DNA from: an uncultured Candidatus Woesearchaeota archaeon
GTDB lineage: Archaea; Nanobdellota; Nanobdellia; UBA10117
Direction: 5' to 3'
Length of the DNA stretch: 34,602 nucleotides
Assembly: GCA_903864915.1 (NCBI GenBank)
Contig: CAIPHS010000006.1
Span: 1-34,602, forward strand
Positions 24,956 to 34,602 of the stretch are shown here, in pieces. How positions within the stretch are numbered: the first letter of the stretch is position 1; every line of letters starts with the position of its first letter. Below the pieces are notes generated by a model. The model was not told the origin of the DNA. It saw only the letters and a program-made list of their open reading frames with translations, and made no database searches. Both the position numbers and the translations under genes were made by a program.

Positions 24956-25651
24956 ATGCAACGTCTCTGGCAAGTTGATGCTAGCCGCGGCCTGGCCCTA
25001 ACTTTCATGCTAGTGTCAAACTTTGTCACAGACCTGCAATACTTCAAGGGCTATTCCAGTTTTGGAAATCTTTGGTTCGCCTTTGCCCAGCTTACGGCAT
25101 TTATGTTCATCTTCATTGTTGGTTTCTCTTTGGTTTTAAGCTATAACTGGGCTGTAAAGGAAAACAAGGCCACACTTGGCAAATACCTGAAGCGGGGCCT
25201 TTGGATATTTGGCCTTGGCCTACTCATAACCTTCATCTCGTATTGGTTCATCGGCGCGGATTACATTAGGTGGGGTGTGCTAAGTCTGATAGGCAGTTCG
25301 ATAATCCTTGCTTATCCTTTCCTTAAAGCGAAGCCTGTCTGGTCTGCGGTCATGGGGTTGCTGTTCGTTATTGCTGGCTGGATAGCCTGGCATGTAACAT
25401 TGACAACCAATTTACTTTTGCCAGTTGGTTTTACGACAGCAAGCTTTTCCTCTGTTGATTATTTCCCGCTTCTGCCCTGGTTTGGTGTTGCCCTGCTGGG
25501 AATATTTTTCGCCAAGACATATTATTCCAAAATCAGCAATCTCCAAAGCTCAAAACCGAAATTCAAGCCGCTTTGCTGGCTAGGCAGGCATTCCCTAGTC
25601 ATTTACCTGATCCACCAGCCCATTTTCCTGGCGCTTTTGCTGTTTTTTTGA
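24956..25651 (+). CDS. DUF1624/HGSNAT-like membrane protein
   Basis: VDASRGLALTFMLVSNFVTDL, polytopic, LGRHSLVIYLIHQPIFLALLL. Confidence 0.8.
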   Translation: MQRLWQVDASRGLALTFMLVSNFVTDLQYFKGYSSFGNLWFAFAQLTAFMFIFIVGFSLVLSYNWAVKENKATLGKYLKRGLWIFGLGLLITFISYWFIGADYIRWGVLSLIGSSIILAYPFLKAKPVWSAVMGLLFVIAGWIAWHVTLTTNLLLPVGFTTASFSSVDYFPLLPWFGVALLGIFFAKTYYSKISNLQSSKPKFKPLCWLGRHSLVIYLIHQPIFLALLLFF

Positions 25652-25687
25652 GAAATCTTATAAAACTATACTCATCTCATAATAATC

Positions 25688-25921
25688 ATGCAAATCGTAA
25701 CCAATGAAAAGACGTTGAATGAAATCCTAGGTTGCAAAGGCCCATTGCGAGATTTAAAATTCAAAAAAGAGCCTCTCGGATTTTTTAGCTTCAAGCACTT
25801 TAATGAGCAAGAAAGGGATAAAATCATCACAGACGAAGCAAAAAAAGAAGGCTACGTCGTTGTTTACAAGGAATACAGACCCGCGTTGGGTGGGTTTAAA
25901 TATACTGGCTTTAAAAGATAA
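25688..25921 (+). CDS. Hypothetical protein
   Basis: Intact short ORF. Confidence 0.5.
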   Translation: MQIVTNEKTLNEILGCKGPLRDLKFKKEPLGFFSFKHFNEQERDKIITDEAKKEGYVVVYKEYRPALGGFKYTGFKR

Positions 25922-25968
25922 TAGTATTTTAGCGAAGTTTTATATTGCAAATTTGCATTACTACAAAA

Positions 25969-26535
25969 ATGACTAAGTTTGTAGTGGAGCATCTTGAGCC
26001 CTCGATGTACAAGTGGTGTATCATCGAGTATACGCACATGTCCAAAAGGGTTGGCAAGGCAAACCTGATGTTCACTAACGTAACCGCTGGCGCGGCTAAG
26101 TTAAAGTCCTTGGGCGATGTAAGGAAGGACAGCATCAAGGATATTCCCCTGAAGAAGGCTTGTGTGCTGGATCCTTCTGCAAAGAAGCTTCTGACGCCAA
26201 AAGAGGCAAAGAAGTTTGATTATTTCATCTTTGGCGGGATACTTGGAGACAACCCGCAGAGATTCAGAACAAAGAAACTTATCACGTCAAAGCTAAAACT
26301 GCCTGCTTACAACCTAGGCGACAAGCAGATGTCAACTGACACTGCAGTGATTGTCTGCAAGAAAATCGTTGACGGCACGCCGTTGGGCAAGTTAAAGTTT
26401 GCCGAGGAATACGAAATTGAAGAAGAGCCTGGCTTCTACAGAATTCTGCCTTACAGGTACCTTGTTGAGAAAGGAAAGATTGTGTTCGCACCCAACCTGA
26501 AGGACTTTCTAAGTAAATTAAAACCGTCAGTTTAA
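25969..26535 (+). CDS. SFM1-like SPOUT methyltransferase (DUF431-like)
   Basis: KFVVEHLEPSMYKWCIIEYTHMSKRVGKANLMFTNV; FGGILGDNPQRFRTKKLIT; LGDKQMSTDTAVIVCKKIVDG. Confidence 0.75.
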   Translation: MTKFVVEHLEPSMYKWCIIEYTHMSKRVGKANLMFTNVTAGAAKLKSLGDVRKDSIKDIPLKKACVLDPSAKKLLTPKEAKKFDYFIFGGILGDNPQRFRTKKLITSKLKLPAYNLGDKQMSTDTAVIVCKKIVDGTPLGKLKFAEEYEIEEEPGFYRILPYRYLVEKGKIVFAPNLKDFLSKLKPSV

Positions 26536-26593
26536 CTATCATACTTACGAAAAGATTATATCTTTGCACGTGATAACAATATTAAGGTGCTAT

Positions 26594-26968
26594 ATGGGGA
26601 AAGATGTAAGGAGCTTAGAGCATATCATAGTATCTCCTCAGAAAGCTAAACAAATATCGTATCCTTTGCGAGTAGAAAAATTTAATCAATTGATAGAGTT
26701 TATCAAAACGTATCGCACTGGTGATGCAATCAAAACCGAATATGCCAAATGGATTACTAAGAACATAGTAAATAACCCAAGAGCCTTTTCCGCTGCAACA
26801 AAAGAAGCCAGTGAGCTACTCAGAATCCTATGTGATGAAGGTTACATTTCGAAACAAGAAATTGTGGGTGGTGGCATGAGCATACACACAATAACAAGCT
26901 ACGCCTTACTGCCTGATAAGGTGCCCGAATTAAAAGCATACCTAAGTCGGCTGCGGAAAAATAATTGA
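26594..26968 (+). CDS. Hypothetical protein
   Basis: Intact ORF; start MGKDVRSLEH (26594). Confidence 0.5.
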   Translation: MGKDVRSLEHIIVSPQKAKQISYPLRVEKFNQLIEFIKTYRTGDAIKTEYAKWITKNIVNNPRAFSAATKEASELLRILCDEGYISKQEIVGGGMSIHTITSYALLPDKVPELKAYLSRLRKNN

Positions 26969-26970
26969 AC

Positions 26971-27735
26971 CTAGAGTTTCTTCCAAGTAATCTTGTTTTT
27001 TTCCAATATATCTATTATTTTCTTCTTCTGAGGGCTTGAAAGGCCTTTCCACTCGACTAAAGCGTAGTCTGGCTTTGGAGTTGTTTTGTTGAAAGCTTCC
27101 AAGATTAAGTTTTCATCCAAATTATCCGCATGATGTTTTGGACAGATATGGCCAAGTGCAATCTCTGCCAGTTTTTTGTTGAAGCGCGGGCAGTAATGCC
27201 CTCCGCCGAAGCCAATTGCAACGTCTACTTTTTCCGGCTCCTCGGTTACCAACTTGTAAATAACATCTGCGGCAGCCTCGCAGGCGTTTTTGTCATTCCA
27301 TTCCTTCTCGGTGCTGCCAACTTCCACAAACATGACTGGAAAATCAATGGTTGGGCTGTGGTGCGTGACTTCCATACCAACTTCGTATTTCGCCAACACT
27401 TTCCTTTCTGCTTTAAGGTTCTGAAATTCCAAAATACCTTGCCTTATGCAAAGGGCGGGCGCAATGGATAACGTCTTTGGTTTTCCGCCAAGGTCTGCCG
27501 AAGCCCAGTTGCCAGTTGTGTGGCAGGTGAGCAAAGGCACACCGGCTTCTGACTTGTGTGAAGAAGCGACAATAATCAATTCGGGCTTGATTTTCTGGAA
27601 TTCTTTCTCATGCTTGTCCAAATCGAGCACATTCCCACCAATCTCAAAGATGTTGATATCCTGATATTTTTCTAGGAGAACTTTCCCTATGTTCGCAGAA
27701 GCAATGTTCGACTTGGCGACTACTATTAATTTCAT
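26971..27735 (-). CDS. dtdA: D-aminoacyl-tRNA deacylase, archaeal DtdA type
   Basis: LIIVASSHKSEAGVPLLTCHTTGNW, EVTHHSPTIDFPVMFVEVGSTEKEW, GFGGGHYCPRF. Confidence 0.93.
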   Translation of the reverse strand: MKLIVVAKSNIASANIGKVLLEKYQDINIFEIGGNVLDLDKHEKEFQKIKPELIIVASSHKSEAGVPLLTCHTTGNWASADLGGKPKTLSIAPALCIRQGILEFQNLKAERKVLAKYEVGMEVTHHSPTIDFPVMFVEVGSTEKEWNDKNACEAAADVIYKLVTEEPEKVDVAIGFGGGHYCPRFNKKLAEIALGHICPKHHADNLDENLILEAFNKTTPKPDYALVEWKGLSSPQKKKIIDILEKNKITWKKL

Positions 27736-27819
27736 AGATAGTACCTGTTAAAAGTTATATAAAAGATATAACAAAAGGTATTAATTTATAAATTCAGGAC
27801 AATATAGTAAATAACTAAT

Positions 27820-28206
27820 ATGACATACCTCCAAACATATTCTGAGTTGTACGAAAGATGCCTGAAGACCTCTAAGGAAATGCAGGACTTGGCCGAAAAA
27901 CTCAATAAAATTACAGATTCTAACGAGAAATTTAACGCCAGGAGAGAATTAGAAGGCCTGTTGGGCAAGAATGACGAACAACTTGACAAGCTGGAATATC
28001 TAAGCAACGTGATAATTGCTAACAAAAGCCTGCGATGGAAAATTTCAAAGCACTACAAATTTTCTTTGGATACTGCACCAGCCATAATATTAGACAGATT
28101 GCAGAATTTGACAGATTCATACGTGCATATTAGCCTGTTGACTGTAAAGGATGATTTGGATGCGTACGTTAAGCAAAAAACTGAACAAACTGGTTTGAGT
28201 TTTTAG
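27820..28206 (+). CDS. Hypothetical coiled-coil protein
   Basis: Intact helical ORF. Confidence 0.5.
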   Translation: MTYLQTYSELYERCLKTSKEMQDLAEKLNKITDSNEKFNARRELEGLLGKNDEQLDKLEYLSNVIIANKSLRWKISKHYKFSLDTAPAIILDRLQNLTDSYVHISLLTVKDDLDAYVKQKTEQTGLSF

Positions 28207-28242
28207 TTAAACTTTTATAGTTGGGGGTCCCTAGATTTTGAT

Positions 28243-28563
28243 ATGGCAGATGCGCGAGGACTTGTAAACTGGATTCGGGGTAATATTTCGAAATTAAGAG
28301 ATGAAAGTTTTTCTCTAAGTCAAGAAATTGGTCTGATAAAGCAAACGGAAGGTTTGGCTAAGGATCTTATGGGTATGTCGGTAGGTGCGGACAAAGGGCA
28401 CGCTAAACAATTGTTTACTGATTTGGAGAACTATCGGCGATTTTACTTAGAAGAATACCAAGCGCTTAAGGGTAAGGGAACTTTGAATCCTAGCAAGCTG
28501 GATGCGGAGAGACACCGCGTGCTTATATTGGCTCTTGAACATCTGGCCGAAATTGCTGTCTAA
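28243..28563 (+). CDS. Hypothetical helical protein
   Basis: Intact ORF. Confidence 0.5.
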   Translation: MADARGLVNWIRGNISKLRDESFSLSQEIGLIKQTEGLAKDLMGMSVGADKGHAKQLFTDLENYRRFYLEEYQALKGKGTLNPSKLDAERHRVLILALEHLAEIAV

Positions 28564-29126
28564 GTTTTTACTGTAACTTTGGCTTTTGCCACTTCAGCCC
28601 TAATCTGATCCTGCCTTTGGATTGACATCAGGTTTTCGAATGAACTCGCATGCCTTGCATCTGCGGCAGCCACAGATTCTACAACCAGATTGCACAAAGC
28701 TATGGATTTCTGCTCGGTATCATCGGGGTCTGTAATTATTGAGTGTGCAAGGTAGTGCAGGCCTTCCAGCTGGTGTGAAGCACCAAAAACAGTAAATGAA
28801 ACTTTGTCTTTGTCAGCAACCCTTCTCGTTTCGGCATAAACTGGTGTTTTGTAATGAATATTATTATAAAATAGGGATGTGATGACATCCTCTGGCTTCA
28901 GGAATGCATGTTTTGCAAGGGCCTCAGCTTCTGTCCATGCAATCCTGTCAGCGATAAGACGTGTGCCAAAAATAACTGGCGCAACATATTCCATCACATT
29001 AGTTCCCAGATAATGTATCGCTATTCTTCTATGATCCATGCTTCCGGCAACAAACATCTTTTGGCCTAAAACTGGTATATGGTAATTTAAATCTTCTAAT
29101 TTTGGATTGCCAACATAAGTTATCAT
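28560..29126 (-). CDS. Conserved-looking hypothetical protein
   Basis: Start MITYVGNPKLEDLNYHIPVLGQK at 29126; directly after the eS6 gene. Confidence 0.6.
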   Translation of the reverse strand: MITYVGNPKLEDLNYHIPVLGQKMFVAGSMDHRRIAIHYLGTNVMEYVAPVIFGTRLIADRIAWTEAEALAKHAFLKPEDVITSLFYNNIHYKTPVYAETRRVADKDKVSFTVFGASHQLEGLHYLAHSIITDPDDTEQKSIALCNLVVESVAAADARHASSFENLMSIQRQDQIRAEVAKAKVTVKT

Positions 29127-29133
29127 TTTAGAA

Positions 29134-29574
29134 TTATGCCTGCGCAGGCGCAGCTTCTGCTGGCTTGGCCGCTTCCTTTGGCTTCTCAACAACATTAAAG
29201 TGTTTCATCAAATCTGTTTCGCCCCACTTCGTTATCTTGCAATTAATTTGCGTAATATCCGGAGCAACAATATTGCCGTGTACCAGCTTTCTTACTCTCT
29301 TGCCCTTGAATTTCTTTTCAGCTTTGTAGCCTGGCTTGTCGCCAGTCATTATCAGCCTTGTTCTTCCCGGGCTTTCAAGATCAGGGTGCATCGGGAAACC
29401 TGCTTTGTCTGAGCCGCCAGTTATCTGCATTTCAAATCCTGGCAAGCCTATCAGCTCTCCCCTGAAAGTTTCGCCGATTTTCTTTCCGACCAATTGGTCT
29501 GCGTCAGGGCCTTTGACCTCTGACTTGAATGAGCGTTTGGTTTTTGAATCCCCTATTACGAGTTTGATTTCCAT
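29134..29574 (-). CDS. rps6e: Ribosomal protein eS6
   Basis: MEIKLVIGDSKTKRSFKSEVKGPDADQLVGKKIGETFRGELIGLPGFEMQITGGSDKAGFPMHPDL. Confidence 0.95.
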   Translation of the reverse strand: MEIKLVIGDSKTKRSFKSEVKGPDADQLVGKKIGETFRGELIGLPGFEMQITGGSDKAGFPMHPDLESPGRTRLIMTGDKPGYKAEKKFKGKRVRKLVHGNIVAPDITQINCKITKWGETDLMKHFNVVEKPKEAAKPAEAAPAQA

Positions 29575-29576
29575 GA

Positions 29577-30350
29577 TTAACGTGAAGCTCCTGCCTGTCT
29601 TTCAAGCTCTGATCTCTTGCCTACGCAGACTGACTTTGCATCGCCCGCGGCAGCTGCCATTATCTCATCTGCCAAAGCGTCAGCCATGCTTTTCTTGTGC
29701 TTTCTGGAAGCTATGAAAGCTCCCTGGACCATCCATCTCAAGGCAAGGTCTACTCTTCGCTGCGGAGCCATGTCTGCAGCTTTCGGATATCTTACACCAC
29801 CGTATTCGATGGTTGCTACACCTTCTCGAGGAGTTCCCTGCTCAAGTGCTCTCACTAAAACCTCAACAGGGTTCTTCTTGGTCTTCCTCTCGATTGTTTC
29901 GAAGGTTGCAATAATAACCCGGTACTGGGTTGCAATCTTGCCGGTGTTAATATTAGAAGTCCAGTAATGCTTCTTGCCCTTGTGGCCTGCAACCATCAGC
30001 TTGGCAGTCAGTCTTTCCACAATGGATTTCTTTGATTTCCAGAACTGCTTCTTAATTGTCCTGCCCGCAGTATAAGGAACGAAAACAGGCGTCAGGTTGA
30101 TGTAATTTTTCAACCCAAGGTCTTTCACTTCTATGTTTGTGTCCCACCTGTTGAACAGCTTGATATTTTTTCGGTAATCTGGGAAAGGTGCTGCCGCAGT
30201 CTTTGGTTCTTCAATGATTTTTTTCTTTGTAACCTTTTTCTTCGGCTTCACAGTTGCCTTGGGTTCAATAGTAACAATAATTTCTTTTGGGGCTTCTTTT
30301 GCAGGTGCTTGTGGTGTTGGTATTGATATTGGTGTTTCTTGAGTCTCCAT
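29577..30350 (-). CDS. rps7: Ribosomal protein uS7 with ~65-aa N-terminal extension
   Basis: LFNRWDTNIEVKDLGLKNYINLTP...RALEQGTPREGVATIEYGGVRYPKAADMAPQRRVDLALRWMVQGA. Confidence 0.95.
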   Translation of the reverse strand: METQETPISIPTPQAPAKEAPKEIIVTIEPKATVKPKKKVTKKKIIEEPKTAAAPFPDYRKNIKLFNRWDTNIEVKDLGLKNYINLTPVFVPYTAGRTIKKQFWKSKKSIVERLTAKLMVAGHKGKKHYWTSNINTGKIATQYRVIIATFETIERKTKKNPVEVLVRALEQGTPREGVATIEYGGVRYPKAADMAPQRRVDLALRWMVQGAFIASRKHKKSMADALADEIMAAAAGDAKSVCVGKRSELERQAGASR

Positions 30351-30351
30351 T

Positions 30352-30792
30352 TTACTTACCAGCCGCCTTTTCTACCTTGCCCTTGCAAAGCCATTTTAGC
30401 GGCTTGTTGTTAACCGCAATAACTTTCCACTTGACTTCGGGGATATCGCCTTTTGACTTTCCCATCGCTCCGCCGATGCCCTCAACAAGAACTTCGTCGT
30501 GCTCGTTTATGAAAGTGATAGCGTGATTTCCCGGGCAGAATGCAGTTATCTGCTTGTTGTTCTTTGACAATTGTATCCTGACTGCCTTTCTCATGGCAGA
30601 GTTCGGCTGCTTTGCCTCCAATTGTCGCTTTTCTAGGACTATGCCCCGTGCCTGTGGCGCATTTTCAAGAGGGTCGACTTTCTTCTTCAGCTCAAGAACC
30701 CGCTTTACATACCACTTGTTATTCCAGCGGAGTTTGCTTCGCCTGTTTTTGACCTTCTTTCCGGCAAATAATCCTCTTCCTTTTTTACTCAT
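30352..30792 (-). CDS. rps12: Ribosomal protein uS12
   Basis: [83 protein letters not shown]. Confidence 0.97.
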   Translation of the reverse strand: MSKKGRGLFAGKKVKNRRSKLRWNNKWYVKRVLELKKKVDPLENAPQARGIVLEKRQLEAKQPNSAMRKAVRIQLSKNNKQITAFCPGNHAITFINEHDEVLVEGIGGAMGKSKGDIPEVKWKVIAVNNKPLKWLCKGKVEKAAGK

Positions 30793-30795
30793 AGT

Positions 30796-30810
30796 TTAGC
30801 CTCTAGAAAT
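30796..30810 (-). promoter_or_regulatory. Shared r-protein leader element ATTTCTAGAGGCTAA (copy 2)
   Basis: Identical to 15769-15783. Confidence 0.6.
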
Positions 30811-30839
30811 TGATTTATAAACATATCGAAAGCGTGGGC

Positions 30840-31108
30840 TTATTTAGAAGCGATAGCGGCAACCGTGATGTTGAATGGTTTTTTCAGTTGCGCAGACAAA
30901 GCTTCAGATGTGATAGGCAATTCTAAAATGCCTGCTTTTGACAAGTCAGCAGCCTCTTTCAGCTGCCTTTTCATGACTTCCGAACAAGATTTTGTCATAA
31001 ATACTTCTTTTGTATTTCCGAGTTTTACAGCCTTCAAAGTTTCATTGAAGCCAACAATCAGCTTGCTTTCCTTGTCTGCTTTCAGCAGTTTGTCTGTTTC
31101 ATTTGCCA

Positions 31109-31109
<1 letters not shown>
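30840..31109 (-). CDS. rpl30e: Ribosomal protein eL30
   Basis: L7Ae/L30e fold sequence KLIVGFNETLKAVKLGNTKEVFMTKSC; located after rpoA2 as in archaeal operons. Confidence 0.88.

Positions 31110-34602
<3,493 letters not shown>

Noticed and set aside
27742-27780. Inverted repeat GTTATAT-AAAAG-ATATAAC between dtdA and 27820
   Set aside because: Best explained as A/T-rich back-to-back TATA boxes of divergent genes.

Overview
Window of an archaeal genome, probably a DPANN-type lineage (Woesearchaeota/Pacearchaeota-like by gene style; this is inference). Archaeal hallmarks are RNAP A'/A'' subunits, TFB, eL37, eL30, eS6, eS8, uS7, uS12, LSm, DtdA, Trm1 and an intron-containing tRNA-Lys. Bacterial-looking genes include MetK, class II LysS, IscS/IscU/Nfu and TspO. 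The left end (1-3.4 kb) is a toxin-antitoxin cluster: HTH-MNT/HEPN plus two RelE-like modules, one with a 36-aa antitoxin missing from the ORF track. It also holds what looks like a degenerate secretion-ATPase relic. The middle contains a CxxCxxC HTH regulator next to the Fe-S assembly genes, a tandem array of three small W/Y-rich paralogs, tRNA-Lys(UUU)-purF-lysS on one strand, and two tandem Ras/Rab-like small GTPases next to an 825-aa orphan protein. It also contains a possible ADP-ribosyltransferase-like protein beside a frameshifted small Cys-containing ORF. The right end is the RNAP/ribosomal protein cluster. Best candidates for new biology: (1) the two-GTPase plus 825-aa gene set; (2) the three-paralog PKDW family; (3) the minimal antitoxin and TA-cluster promoter architecture; (4) a 15-nt leader element shared by the distant eL37 and uS12 genes; (5) a structured RNA region between tRNA-Lys and purF. 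All family calls are by eye, without database searches.
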